A stretch of 64,000 bases of DNA. Source: Chrysoperla carnea (lineage: Eukaryota; Arthropoda; Insecta; Neuroptera; Chrysopidae). Below are positions 45,065 through 58,303 of this stretch, piece after piece. The notes under the pieces are model-generated. The model ran no database searches and had not been told where the DNA came from. It saw nothing but the letters and a program-made list of their open reading frames with translations. Numbering within the stretch: the first letter of the stretch is position 1; each line of letters begins with the position of its first letter. A program made the translations under genes and the position numbers. The DNA lies in contig NC_058337.1 of assembly GCF_905475395.1 (NCBI RefSeq), forward strand, positions 95,598,368 through 95,662,367. The letters are read 5' to 3'.

Positions 45065-48000
45065 AGAATGTTATTTCATATTTGTGTATTTTTCGATGAA
45101 AGTGCTTAAAATTCATGTTATATAATTGCGCATAAACATAATATGAATTATGTCGAAAAAAATTTCGTTTTAAATCAAAGTTAATATTTCATAGATTCTC
45201 ATCTTTTATCTCAGAGATTGTGAAAGTAAACTGTTGAATATGGTTCGTACCGTTAAAAGATTTAAGACATATGAAACATCTTAATAAGATTCTACTTCAC
45301 CAAAAGTCACAAATAATGGTTTCTCAAAATGTATGAAAAAGTTTATTAATTGTTATTTAGAAGAAATATTTATAAGTTTTATAAATTAATTGGAATTTAA
45401 ATTAATTGGAATTAGTGTGTTTATTTTGACTGATTTTGAATCTCATTTCAAGTTTTTACGAATTTATATTAATTTTCTTGTAGTATAAGATAATAACGCC
45501 ATTATAATTTTTGAATTAGGATAGGTATTTTTAATATGTTTTTTACATAATATTTATTAGTTATTCCACCGATTTTCTATGTTGAAATTTTTTAACAAAC
45601 TCGATTACGCATTAAGAAATATTTATAGCTTAGAAATATGCCATTGACTTTTAGAAATTTTGCTTAAATTTCGAAGTGCAATACAATAATGTAATGAAGT
45701 TTGTCAGTATAATTGTCAATTTTTGGTAGTGTTTTTTACATATTTGCAAGCGAATGATGATGTATAACTAAATAATAACTTGTTTAATCACCCTAATAAA
45801 ACGAAACTACTATCTGAAATTGCTCGATTTATCTATTAATTTGTTACGAGACCAAATTTAAGTTTGAAATTGTTCTAAAGCTGGTATAATTTTTATAAAT
45901 TATTTATTAAAAAAATAATTTGATTTTAACTTAGACATCACTTTAATGGAACATATCTATATTCCCTAAGGAACAGTTATGTTAGGCGTTACAAAAAAGG
46001 TATAATTATTTTGTTGGAAACTTTTTTTCGAAATATGAATAAGTATAGCAAAAAAATTCGATTGGAGCTGTACTCATTTTCTAGAGCAACATTATACGAA
46101 ATTTTATGCGATGATACATATAAAACCTATTTTCAAAAAAAATTAATTCTTGGTGTTTTAGTAAAACATTTTTATGCAATATTTCAATATCTGTACAAAA
46201 AAATTTTTATAATGCATATTGATTTGCATTCGAATTTTACAAAAAACTTGTTCCAAAACCTTGTCAATTTATTTTGTTAATATTGGAATTCTATTTTTTA
46301 TTTTTCTGAAATGTTTATAAACTTTTATGTACTTTATTACATTTTTACCAAATAAACTATTTATTTTAGTATAATTTATTGGATATTTTTATTTTCTTTA
46401 ATATTAAGTAATAAAAAGGCCTAGAACCGACTAGAATATAAAATATAAGGATTTTAAGAATGTCTTCTAGTATATTTTAAAACTGCTTCTAATGATTAAA
46501 ATTGCAAATTTCGATTAAGAATAAACGATTCTTACTAACAGTACGTTTTTTGGATAACACAATTTACTGATTCTAAATTAAATACTTTTTCGTCTTTTAG
46601 GGATAGAATTAAGGGGATTTTTCAGATCTAAAAACTTTTTGTAGAAAAGTATTTCGTGTTTGTAGTTAAGTTCCAAAAAAAAATCTCACAATATTAGCTT
46701 TAGGGCAGACTAATTCCCAAACGATGCAGCTTGGTACTTAGGCAACTGGAGACTTTTAAGAAACACTCTGTATAATCTATACAGTGTGAAAATACTTGGA
46801 GATAGAGAAACGGGCTTGGATAAGTGATTACTCATTAATGGATACTCGCCTAATGGTACATTTACATCCGCATTCCGTGGGTGGTGAAAATAGGCATTGA
46901 AATCTTAGACCATTAAGTTTTATAGACTGGGCGTTTCGTATTCTCTTGTATAGTTAGCGGTATGCCAACATCTAAGGTAAATGCTTGGATCAAATCCATC
47001 ATGGCGGCAGTGTAGAAATATCAAAACTGTTTTAGCCAAATGTCAAAACGACGACAATTTGGCGTAGAATTCCATATTTCTCGTGTAATAATATTGGAAA
47101 TCGTTTGTGTATTCGATATATAATCACGAAAATGTTTGTAACAACGTGGTTTTTGAGAAAAAATGAAAAGTTTTAAAATGATAACAGCACACAGACATGT
47201 AATAAAGTAGACCGCCATTATCTTTCAAACAAAAAAATAATAACAATGTTTCTTTCTGCCTCCTGTCATATTTAAAAAAAAAATTTAAAAAAAAAGAATA
47301 ATAATAATACAATAGGCACAGGTCTTCCATCTAATGTTATAAAAATCAAAGCTGTTGTTATTCTTGAAAATAGTAAAATTTCTATCTATGTAGTTCAAGC
47401 ATATACTCCTAGAGAGTGCTTGAATCAAAAACATTTGAATATCTCTCATTTAGTTTACAATATACTATGTAGATGCCACATTATGTATTAGTTAGTTTAA
47501 ATAATATTGGTTAAAAATTGTTTCTCACATTTTTTTGTTGGAAATTGTTGAGGATATAATTACATTTGCATTTAAATTTTATTGAAGTATATTTGCTAAT
47601 ACTCAAAAAACGTTATTGTAATAAAAATCAAACAGTCCGCGAATATAAAAAGAAGTAAGCCATTAATTTTATTTTCGATGCTCTCTTGTTATTTTTTTTG
47701 TTGCCATCTTAAAGTTTAATTAGTCTCTAGTGAAAATGCTTTCGCAATTAAAAACTCCTCAACGAATAAAACAACAGACAAAAAAAATTTAATGAAATTA
47801 TTCCGAAGGGTAAATAAATATTTTTTTCCATAGAGTTATTCTAAAAATATACTTATATTGCAGAACTAGAGAATCATATAAGAGTAAGTGTTATTTTGCG
47901 CTTTTGTTCTTTTTTGGTAAATTTTTGTTTTTAATCTTTTTCATTTTTATATTATCACATATTGTCACAGGTAGTAACTTCTCGTCATTAAGACAAATAA

Positions 48001-51000
48001 CTGAAGTTTTAAATTTTGTAAACAAAATTTGCGTGTAGATTATCACATAAATGGACTGATTAAAATCTTATTTAAAGGAATAAAATTGAATATAATGAAA
48101 AAAAATTTCCTTGTAGTTATCCTGCTAAGAGGAGCGCATAAGCTCGATTCACTATGAAAAATTCCTATAAGATATTTTTGCACATTCACGCTCAGGAGTT
48201 TGTCGCACGAAAATCTGGATTATATTGTGTTTACATTTGGAAAAATTAACTTTTTTAAAGCTGAATAAAGTTTTTTTTAGGTTTTTTTGAGTAGTATTAT
48301 TCGAAGAAGGCACGTCGCTATTAGCGTCTAGAGTGATCTTGATTATTTTACTAGTGGGGTTTCACTTGAAAAATTGAAGATTTTCTCATAATGTAGAAGT
48401 TAGGTACTACAACGAAAATTTTGAGCTAACAAAACTTTTCATTTATGGAAAACGGTCTCAGGAAACTCAAAGTGTATAAATTGCATTTGGACATGAAATC
48501 ATTGTACATTTTACTGAGGTTAAGGGGAATGGTTAGGATAACAAATTAACTAATTTTCAAAATTTGAGAGCTTTTCCATAGGAAGAAACAATTATTAAAG
48601 GATGAGCTTGAATCCAATTATTAAAGGATGAGTTTTAGCATATTTAATTGAGTTTATATTCAGGATTTATAATACGAAATTTATTAAAAAATCTTAAAAA
48701 CTGTCGAAGATATAGATAGGTAAAAAGTGGCTTGATTCGACCATAAAAAAACTTTACCTTCATTGTGGGATCGATATCTTATTAAAGGGTATTTAAAAAA
48801 AGTTCTAAATTACAACAACTTGAAATTTTTGTTCGTTTTTAGACCATTTTTTCGTCTAAAAAAGTCAATAAAAACAGTAATAAAATTTGGATAAAAGGTA
48901 GATCTTTCAACCTTAGCCATTGGTTTTTTTACCATTTTAATGACATAAAATTTTAAATCTATCCGAAAATTTTCAAACTATCGATGCGATGTCACAACGT
49001 TGAAAAATATAGTTTTAGATAAACACGTTTTAAGTTTTTATTAACCAATTCTGTCAGACTGTTTGGTATGACTGAAATGTCTGTAACTCAGTCAACTCAA
49101 TATTTACTCAATATTTGTTTATTGTGTAAACTTTAAAAGTGTGCAAAAGAAATCGTCATTTAGGCTTTCTTCTTTAAATACTTGCATTAAAACCAATAAA
49201 CAGTTTTATTACTTCTAATTCTGGTTTACCCAAAGCTCTATATTTTCATCATATCAGTAAGTAAACCAAAGAAAATAAAATTGTTTTGAATATATTTTCG
49301 CTTCGAGTAGGTACGTATCGTAACATTGTTAAAAATGGGTTTGGAGTAAAACTAAAGAAGTAAAAACTTATTTTCAATTGTACGCGATAAAGATACCTAT
49401 ATATCGTCGGTATAGCTTCCGGTCCCCACGATAGAGCATAAACTACAAAAGGATGGTGAATCCTAGAATGTCCTTTATTATTTAGAATACCTACTTAGTT
49501 AACAAAAAAATGTCCTTAACAGTAGGAAAAAATATGTTGTGTGGTTGTTTATAAACTCTATAATAAAATTTTTTTTAAGAAATCAAATAAAAATAGTACA
49601 TGGGTAATTGTAAGGAAAAAAAGGCAATGATGAACAGCATTTAATAGCCAACAAGGAATTGCCTCCATAGGCTGTGTCTGTATGTGTATATAGAGTAATG
49701 TGAGGTAGTAAAAATATGTGTATTGTATTTTTTATGCAGATTTTCTCACCCTTAAGTGGAGGATATGCACACTACCGTCATTTTCTTAATACCCATTTTG
49801 TGTGTTGATATCGCCTTTTCTTTCTTCCTAAAGTAAATAATACTTTTTATCGCAAATTGTATACACTAACATGGTTGTAGATTTTTTTCATGATGCCTAA
49901 TCCAAACTATTTTCATCATTGTAAATAAGACAACTAACAATGTAGTTCTCCTTAACCTAATATCTAAAATATCCATTTTAATCATTGGTGTCTGAGAATA
50001 CGATAGCGTCAAAACCAAAACTTGTATCTTAAAATTTCTAATAATTTAACTTATCCATAACCGTAGCTGGGAAAATAAGCTTTAATTTAATCCCAATTTC
50101 ACATTTCAAATTTTCTCGAAAACACTTCGCATAATTATTGAATTAAGTGTGCCAAAATGCAAAACAATTTAAAAATATCTCCAGTTATAAAATCCTCTTA
50201 TTTGAGAACTTATCCTAAATTGAAGGTTTCCAGTGGCGAATTTACAAATTTGCAGTGTCTAGACTGGCCTAAATCGTAATTTGAATTAATTACTAATAGC
50301 AGTACCAAAAGTATATACTGCCAGTAAGCAACTAAAAAGTATTAAATATAGAGCTATTATCAGTGCTGTAATTCAAAAATCTGCTTAATATGCAGATCAG
50401 AAAATTCACAGATAAATGCTAGAAATCAAAAGTATCCTTTTTTTCGATTTTCAACAAAAGACAGGGTATACACCGGTTGCAATCACCCTGCAGTCACCGG
50501 GTATACATCGATATACTGCCGTATACTCTCTAGTATTGCACTAGCTTTTATTTATTTTTGATTTTGATTTCAATTTTAGATTATGTGGCTACCATAATTT
50601 GCTATCGTCATTTTTTGTCGGAAAAGAATTTATTGATACGATTTTCCTATTTCTATATCCAATAAATTTGCAGATCTGGCGATTAGAACTTGTTGAAATT
50701 GATACAGGCAGGAATGATACAAATGGTCTTTCTGCAAATATATGTATGTCAGGCACATTACGTAAGTAACGTGTCGGCGTTTCTAATTTAACCCTCTCCA
50801 AACTATATAAGGATGAGTGCGAAGTTTGTGAAATGGTGATATTTCTAAGTGGTAAAAAAATAATACAACAGATGTCAAGTTGGTACTTATTTAGGGCATT
50901 ATTTATATTAAGCACTCTCAATTAAAACAGGAGCATAAAAAGGGGTGCAATAGAAGGTATAGGTACAGCTAGTTATACACCTACACTCACAATACTTAAT

Positions 51001-51744
51001 TTAAATACCCGAGTAATTTACTAAAAAATAAAAGGAATATATTGAGTGTTCCAAAATCCAATTACCATAAGAAATGTTTTCAAAAAAAGCGGTAGAAATG
51101 GGAGAATTGGATTGGATATTTGTTTATAGGCTAATTAAATCGAGTAAAGCTGAAAATGCCTATATTATTTTCATTTTTTTTTCTTTAATACAAATTCGAA
51201 AAGAATATCGTAAAAAATACATAAAAAGTGCTACTTTTCATGCTTTTATTATCCCCTACCTCCGCTGTTTCCGAGAAAAAAACTTGTCAATTTCAAAACT
51301 TCAACTGCTTATAACCAGAGAACGGGCAAAGATACAGGGTCGAGTCTTGGATCAAAATACGTATTTTTGAATTATCTTCAACAAAATTTTTTTTTTTTAA
51401 AAACCGCCTTTTTTCAAAATACCCGCCAACTTGCGACTTTCTTGAATTTTAGTTTTTGATAATATTACGAATCCACCTTCCTATGGTCACAAAATGTGTA
51501 CCTCAAAAAAGCTAATCTCGATTTTTGTCCTACCTGTACCTACTAATCGCTACCTTAATTGTATGTTACTACAATCTGGATGTCAATTTTTTCTTAAAGG
51601 TCTCATTTTACTCGGTTTTAGAGTTTAAAACCGATTGAAATTTTTTAACAATATTGAAAATTTTCTAGGTTAAACGTTAATTTTTTCTTTATCCGTGACA
51701 CGAATGCCTGACCAAAATGTAGTTAATCAGTTTATGCTATTTTT
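45065..51744. other. Sorting nexin 3' flank and long non-coding stretch
   Basis: The 3'UTR must begin here; candidate AATAAA signals lie at 45795-45800 and 46351-46356 but neither is clearly the right one. Beyond that no gene, RNA or mobile element was recognised. The open stretches near 46011, 50589 and 51074 have low-complexity composition without motifs. A near-palindrome CTGTATA-ATC-TATACAG lies near 46770. Confidence 0.5.
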
Positions 51745-52060
51745 AACCCCCGAACTAAAAAAAAGGGGTGTTATAAGTTTGACCGACATGTATGTGTGTC
51801 TGCCTGTCTGTGGCATCGAAGCGCCTAAGCGGACGAAGCGATATTGATTTTCTTGGTTTTGTTTGTAAGGTAATTTAATGGAGAGAGTTCTTAGCTATGT
51901 TTCCAATGCAAATTTAGGGTTCTGTACCCGAAAAAACTAAAAATCGGCTCTGATCTTCCAAATCGGCTCAGTTTGGAAAAGGTTTTAAGGAAAAGAGCAA
52001 TTTAATGGAGAGTTCCGTACCCGAAAAATATGTCGGGGATTTTTTAAATTTTGTAAATTT
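51745..52060 (+). repeat. Hairpin-led interspersed repeat of unknown class
   Basis: Opens with a short stem (AACCCC at 51745-51750, GGGGT at 51765-51769), then GTGTTATAAGTTTGACCG, a GTCTGCCTGTCTGTGGCATC run, and later two copies of a GTACCCGAAAAA-type block. Such GGGGTGTTATAAGTTTG...GTCTGTGGCATCG sequences are widespread in insect genomes; no ORF or target duplication here. The right boundary is approximate. Confidence 0.45.
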
Positions 52061-53421
52061 CACTTGTTATTTTGCAAGTTCAACCATTTTAGTTCTAACA
52101 AATCAAAGTCGAAATGAATTATCATGAAAATACTTATACCAAAAAATGCGAAAAATTTGACGAATGTGAACGAGTAGAACGCAAGAAATTATCAATTTTT
52201 TGATTTATTCGTGTAATTTGAATTTGAATTCATAATCTGCATCTTAAGAGTTAGTTAGCTATCCCAAAATCTGACTTTTTAAATGTATGAGAACAGTATT
52301 TGCCTACCAACCATATGTTAACGCCAATAGAACATTGTTTTTACACTCCTAGTATTATTAACTTTTTAATTATGGTTTAATTTTTACTAAAAATTGTGAA
52401 TTGTATTTTCATGGGGGAAAAGTTGTAAAAAAAAACGATTAAATTTTAAGTTTTTAAATATATAATTTAGTAGCAATAATAAAATTTTTTCAGAAAAAAA
52501 TAAAACATAAAAATTTATTTTTAAATAAAAATAATTGTATTTATAAATCGAAAATAGAATGTCAACGATTTTTTTTCTTTTTTTTTGGACTAAAGGTGTG
52601 TAGGACCTCCTGCAAGGGTAGTTTATGGACCCCCTATGATTATGTTTGTTATACCCCTGATTGTGGTCAACAATGTTTTTATTGATAAAAATCATATTTA
52701 AAAAATTCCATTCAGTTTTTTTTTCTTAATATTTACTCAGCTAGACATTAAGACGACTGGTTGAAGGTTTGTGTTATTATAAGACATTTAAATAAATTGT
52801 TTAAAAATTATCAAGACATTTTAAAGCATATTTTTTAAGATGGGATATAAAGTTAAATGAAATTAATTGAATATTTCTTTAAAAAGAAACTTGTGAGGTA
52901 ATTTGATGACTATCGAATAAAATCGTTAATATTTCTTTCATATGTAAATTATTTATTAGACCAATTGAATCGTTTATTATAAAAACAGCGCAAATACTGG
53001 ACCGAAAGTATAGCTGAAAAGGCCCCGGGACAAAACCAAATTTGGAGGCCCCATCTCAAAATCACTCATTATAATAATATTGTGGAAATGCAATAGTATA
53101 AAAAAAACAGTATTTTGTCGATCAAAATTTTTTTTAAATTATTGCAGGAAAAAGTCTTAAAATTTTACCCTTTGAATTTAAAACTTTACTTTTGTACTAA
53201 TTTATAATTGAAAAAATATAATAAATATTTATTTAACAAACTTTATTTATATCCTTATATGGATAACAATTTTCTTTTATGCTTAGATTTAGATACAATT
53301 TGACGTATATCAATTGAAGTGAAATATGAAGTAATTGATATAGCAAACGCTAGGGGTGCTAAATTTATATTGAATCTACACCACAAGAGAAAATAATTTT
53401 GTGCACTAAAATAAATATTTT
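52061..53421. other. Non-coding spacer
   Basis: AT-rich with no gene, RNA or repeat recognised. The longest open stretch, on the minus strand near 52387-52695, is low-complexity. Confidence 0.5.
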
Positions 53422-54026
53422 TATACCATTGTATATGAAATATACATAGTATATTAAGTTTAGTCCCAAGTTTGTAACGCTTAAAAATATTGATGCTACG
53501 AAAAAATTTTTGGTTTAGGTGTTCATAGAATCACCTAATTAGTCCATTGCCGTATGTCTGTCTGTCTTTCGTCTGTCGTCTGTCCGTCTGTCATCACGAT
53601 TACTCAAAAACGAAAAGAGATATCAAGCTGAAATTTTTATAGTGTGCTTAAGACGTAAAAAGTGAGGTCGAGTTCGTAAATGAGCAACATAGGGCAATTG
53701 GTTCTTGGGTCCGTAGGATCCATCTTGTAAACCGTTAGAGATAGAACAAAAGTTTAAATGTAAAAATATTCCTTATAAAAAAATAAACAACTTTTGCTTG
53801 AAACATTTTCTTGTAAACATCACTGTTTACCCACGAGAGAGCTAATTAGGTGAAAATTTTATAGTATGTATTAATATGGGAATATCAGTTATGTGTGTGT
53901 GGCTATTTAAGAGTGGAAATCTTTCTTTATTTACGTGACGCCAAAAAACAATCGATTGCGTCATCAAAACTGTCTATACATGGTATTTCAACAATTAACT
54001 CAGTCCATTGTTTGTTTTCACTTGTT
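53422..54026 (+). repeat. Repeat family D, copy 3 (CRE-block subfamily, uninterrupted)
   Basis: Best full-length example of the subfamily that includes the 6.7-kb copy, about 605 bp: starts TATACCATTGTATATGAAAT, ends TTGTTTGTTTTCACTTG. It has the GGCTATTTAAGAGTG and TTTACGTGACG(C)C blocks; the CRE octamer is mutated here (TGACGCCA). Confidence 0.9.
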
Positions 54027-55143
54027 GTAAAATCATTTTGAATAATTGTTTCGGTCCTGCGCTTTATATTTTCAGAAAATACAATTTTTGAATGTTTCTG
54101 TTTCTATTTGTTTACTGTTTCTATTTGTTTAAGCATACAGGATGATTTTTTAAAAAGATCTCATTGTCATATTTCGAAATCGGAATGGGCCGAGAAAACA
54201 TGTATACTACATTTTTTTTTACTATACTTATCAAAATAATTAAGAAAAACGATTTTAAGCCAAAATTTTACCACCCTGCCACTTAGAACGGATGATTGAT
54301 TGAAAGGTGAGAAATGTTATCCCTAAATTTTATTTAAAGTTTTGAAGCTTACGAAAATTTTTAAAATTATTTTACAACAAATCAATTAAGACTACTCGAA
54401 AGTTTGTTTATTTTTTCTTATAATGCTCATTTGAAAACTCGTACTCTCTAGTTTAGGAATCGACTGGTCATAAATTTATGTCACTCCTTATCACTTTGTA
54501 CACAGGGTTGGTTGAAAGGGTGAGAAATGTTTTCGCAAGTTTTTATTTTTAATTTTGTAAATATTTTAATTAAGAAGGCACGGAGATACTTCTTGGATTT
54601 TAGAAAATGTTTTTAACGATTGAAGTGACAACAATTTCAAAACGTGGAAGGGATCAACTCTTTTCATTTAGAGACAAAAAGGTTCTAAAAACGTGTAAAA
54701 CTGAGGTTTGATAAAAATCTTTAAAGGTGCATCGAAACAGAATATCAACTAGATGGTAATACGGTTGCGCCATTTGTTTTTTTAATTGGTCGAAATTTTA
54801 TTCTTGTTTCATAAGCATAAAATTTTATTTCAAATTGTACGAGCGTATAATGTACGTATTTCTGTTCGTACTTACATTCGAAGTACTTAAACGTGGTAAT
54901 TTTCTAACGAATTACGTTAGAAAATAGAAAAATTTTCATGTAGACTTATGTAAGAGTATTTAGTTTTATTTAAGTAGAAAAATTGTGCAGTAGAATTCTT
55001 TTTCTGTCAATTAAATTAGTTAAAATGACTTTACTACAAAACTTGCAATAAATAAATAAAAATTGAATTTAGTACAAAAATGATATTTACTAGAATGATT
55101 ACAGATTTCTGTAATCGTCATCAAATTTAATAATATTTTCAAT
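54027..55143. other. Non-coding spacer with a weak duplication
   Basis: TTGAAAGGTGAGAAATGTTA near 54299 recurs as TTGAAAGGGTGAGAAATGTT near 54513. Nothing else was supported. Confidence 0.45.
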
Positions 55144-55144
55144 A

Positions 55145-55171
55145 TATTATTATTATTATTATTATTATTAT
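55145..55171. repeat. ATT trinucleotide microsatellite
   Basis: About nine perfect TAT/ATT units. Confidence 0.9.
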
Positions 55172-55561
55172 TCGTTGTTTTGCAACAACAAAACATAAAT
55201 AAAAAATCAATAATTTTTATTAAATTACTGATATCAGAAGGAAATAAAAAAATTCATCAATTTTGGTTAGCCAAATACAAAACAAGCAAAAGTATAATTT
55301 ATATATCGTAACGTATCGTTTTTACATAATCGAAATAATAAAATAGTACATGAATGGACATACGTGCTGTGGTGGTGCTTCTCTAAATGCTATAATACAC
55401 AAGGTGGCATGTAAAAAAAGTTTTCAATAAAAAAATATAAAAAATTTAAAACTAAAACAGATTAAAAAGTATTAATTAATCAAATAGTTGAAAGTGTCAA
55501 CTTTTTGCCCACTGTGCAAAAACGTACTTGTCGATTTTCACCTCCTTCTAGGAAAAAAATA

Positions 55562-55680
55562 ATATACACACCACGGCAGCAAGTAAAGAATGTCTCAGAT
55601 CTCTTTTTGTCACCCTTGGGCAACAATGAACATGAGATATGAGACACTCTTTACTTTTGCCCCCTAGATGTGTAATATAC
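55562..55680. mobile_element. Short foldback element, about 120 bp
   Basis: The left arm ATATACACA...GTAAAGAATGTCTCAGATCTC pairs with the right arm's reverse complement GTAAAGAGTGTCTCATATCTC (19 of 21 identical in this block) and further outward with gaps. The loop is about 30 nt. No target duplication was found. Confidence 0.6.
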
Positions 55681-56017
55681 TATTAATTTTAAACTAAAAT
55701 TCAATATTTAAAAGTAAGCAGTATCCATCATTGATTCATATAATCAGTTACAAGTTCCATCCAACAAATTACAAGTACCACCACGCTTTTAAACATTAAA
55801 TTTTACAAAAAAAAATTATAAATTTTTAATTATTCAATATTTTCTAGTTCGTTTCATAAACGTGCTATATTAATAAGCATTTTAATTTAAATTTCAAATT
55901 TTTTTTAAATATAAGATTCTTGTTATTATATATTTTTATACAAAGTGTAGTTATTCTATATTGTCTAATAGCTTGTTTTGTAGCTAACCAATCAACAAAT
56001 TAATAAACCGAAATTTT

Positions 56018-56581
56018 AGAGTTTGATGGGAGACATCATGTTCTGATATTAGGTTCGACCTAGTTCTTTGGTTTGTTTTAATAGATTCTAAAAGGTAAGA
56101 TTTAGAAAAACATTAAATTAGAAAGTTGATCCTCATACAAAAAATTAACAATTTGTGTTTAGAACATTTTTTTCGAAAAACGTTAGCTTTTGGAGAAAAT
56201 GCGACCTAAAAATATGTCATTATTGCATTTAATCGAAAGAAAATACGCATAAATTTTATCGATAATTGTAGGTCAAAGTCTTGGACACATGGGAATGTCT
56301 TCTGTTCCCGTTGATAACTTTTGGCTAAAGCATTTTCCGTAGTTAACGTGTTTTCTTTAGATTAAATGCAATAATGACAAATTTTTAAGTCACATTTTCC
56401 CCGAAAGCTGATTAACGAAAAAATGGTTTAGTTGAAAAATGTTAGTCTTTTTTATGAGAATCAACTTTCTAACTAAAAGTGTTATTATCTCTTAACGTTT
56501 TAGATCTAAATTTTCTATTAAAGAATTCTAAAGAACTAGGTCCAATCTGATGTCAGAACATGATGTTCGTCATCAAACTCT
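56018..56581. mobile_element. Large foldback element, about 560 bp with ~250-bp arms
   Basis: Outer arms share AGAGTTTGATG, ACATCATGTTCTG and GACCTAGTTCTTT; inner arms share AGAAAGTTGAT(C/T)CTCATA and GTCATTATTGCATTTAATC, all in inverted order. Arm identity looks around 75-80% by eye with small indels. The loop is about 70-110 nt. No ORF and no clear target duplication; possibly an old MITE or foldback transposon. Confidence 0.8.
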
Positions 56582-56774
56582 GCAACTTTTGTTTTAGTTA
56601 TTTTTTAAACTGTTTTTGAGGGTTTTGCATCAAATTTCATTTAATGGTGGGAGCGCATATAAATCATATACTACATTATATTTAAACATTCTATGTTCTA
56701 CGTATTTTTAATAGTATTGAGGTATTATTTATTATTATGTAGGTATTGTGAATAGGTATTTATTAGATCTTTAT

Positions 56775-57014
56775 GCGTGAGGAGCGAGCTCCACTGCTGA
56801 AGGCTCCAGCTATGCTGAAGGCCAGGCCAAAGGCCGAAGGTCAGGTCGTGGCCTGTCCAATAGGTAGGAGTAAAATTTGAGTTTAGCTGGATGGGATGAG
56901 AATGAGCAGGATGGGATGGGAGTAAGCGGGATGGGTTTAGCGGGCAGGCTAGGCATAGTATAGGTATGAATTGGAGCTACGTTTCCACAGGACAACGTCT
57001 CTCGGATCCATTAG
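56775..57014 (+). mobile_element. Degraded partial copy of the 17.3-kb Helitron-like element
   Basis: Shares GCTGAAGGCC / GCCGAAGGCC, TAGGAGTAAAATTTG / TAGGGTAAAATTTG, and AGGCATAGTATAGGTATGAA / AAGTATAGTATAGCTATGAA with the interior of the 17270-18032 element, then ends in a mutated terminus (TCCATTAG|T against TCATCTAG|T). The 5' half is missing. Repeated GGATGGGAT words suggest local slippage. Confidence 0.55.
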
Positions 57015-57739
57015 TAGTTATATATAGATGTATACATAAAATCAATTTATCTATATAACTGATAGTGTGAAAACTGTTTTAAAGACCACTTTGTAAAAAA
57101 TAAAAAGCAATCCATCTATGAATTATTTTATAACCTGGAAAGTTAGGTTAGTGTGTGCTGCTTGGAGTCATATCTTTTTTTTTCGAAGGGTGCATTTTCA
57201 ATATCTATATATATATATATATATCAATGTATATACCTATATTTCTGTATGTGGAATGATATATATATATTTGAAAATATGTAACTACCTAGATATTCGT
57301 TTGTTAGCGATATTCCCTTGAGTGTTAGGGCTCTGAGTTAATTTAACGCTTTATAACTTGAATTAAATTAGGCAATTCATGTTACTACATATGTATTGTT
57401 ATAATACGTATGTGTTCCGAATGTAACAGCAGCACTACTGCCTGTCGATGGCTTCATATAATGTATAGAAACATTTTAAACCAAATTCTTTTTTAATTCT
57501 TTTATTATTTTTTTGTGTTGTTCATGTGAATTTTTTATTTTATTGAACAGCTTTACTTTTTATATTGTAACCAAAATGTGTGAGCATAAATATTGCTTTT
57601 TCTCTATATGAAAATTTATTGTATGTGAAATTTAAGGGAGAAATTATTATTTTGAACATTTTTTATAATTCTTTATACCTACTTGTAAGTGTCTATAGTT
57701 GAAAATATCATATTTTCCATTCTGTATTAATGCTTTTTC

Positions 57740-58303
57740 TACCATGTATATGTAATATGCAAGGTATATTAAGTTTAGCCCCAAGTTTGTAACGCTTAAA
57801 AATATTGATGCTATGAACAAAATTTTGGTATAGGCGTTAATAATATCACTTAATTAGTCCATTTTCGGTTGTCTATCCGTCCGTCCGTCTGTCTGTCAAC
57901 ACGATAACTCAAAAACGAAAATAGATAGCAAGCTGAAATTTTTACAGCGTACTTAGGAGGTAAATAGGGCGGCCGAGTTCTTAAATGAGCAAAATATTTC
58001 AATTGGGTCTTGGGTCCGTAGGACCCATCTTGTAAACCGTTAGAGATAGAACTAAAGTTCAAATAAAAAAAATAAGCCTTATAAAAAATTAACAACTTTT
58101 GTTTGTAACATTTTTTCATAAACATCACTCTTTACCCGTGAGGACGCAAATTAGGCATAAATTGTTTAGTATGTTTTATATGGGAATATCAGTTATGTAT
58201 CTGTGAGACATGTATGTATGTTTAATGTGATAGAGTAATCAACACTGTCTATGCATGGTTTTTCAACAATTAACTCAGTCAATTGTTTGTTTTCAGTTGT
58301 TTT
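57740..58303 (+). repeat. Repeat family D, copy 4 (subfamily lacking the CRE block)
   Basis: Starts TACCATGTATATGTAATATG, ends TTGTTTGTTTTCAGTTG, and has the TGAGACATGTATGTATG / AGAGTAATCAACACTG block shared with copy 2. A minus-strand open stretch of 92 codons is just antisense of the repeat. Confidence 0.88.

Noticed and set aside
46990..47222. Possible MITE with GGCGG / CCGCC ends
   Set aside because: Inverted similarity is only about five bases; no target duplication.
56810..56995. Pro-rich minus-strand open stretch
   Set aside because: Generated by GGATGGGAT slippage in the degraded Helitron-like copy.
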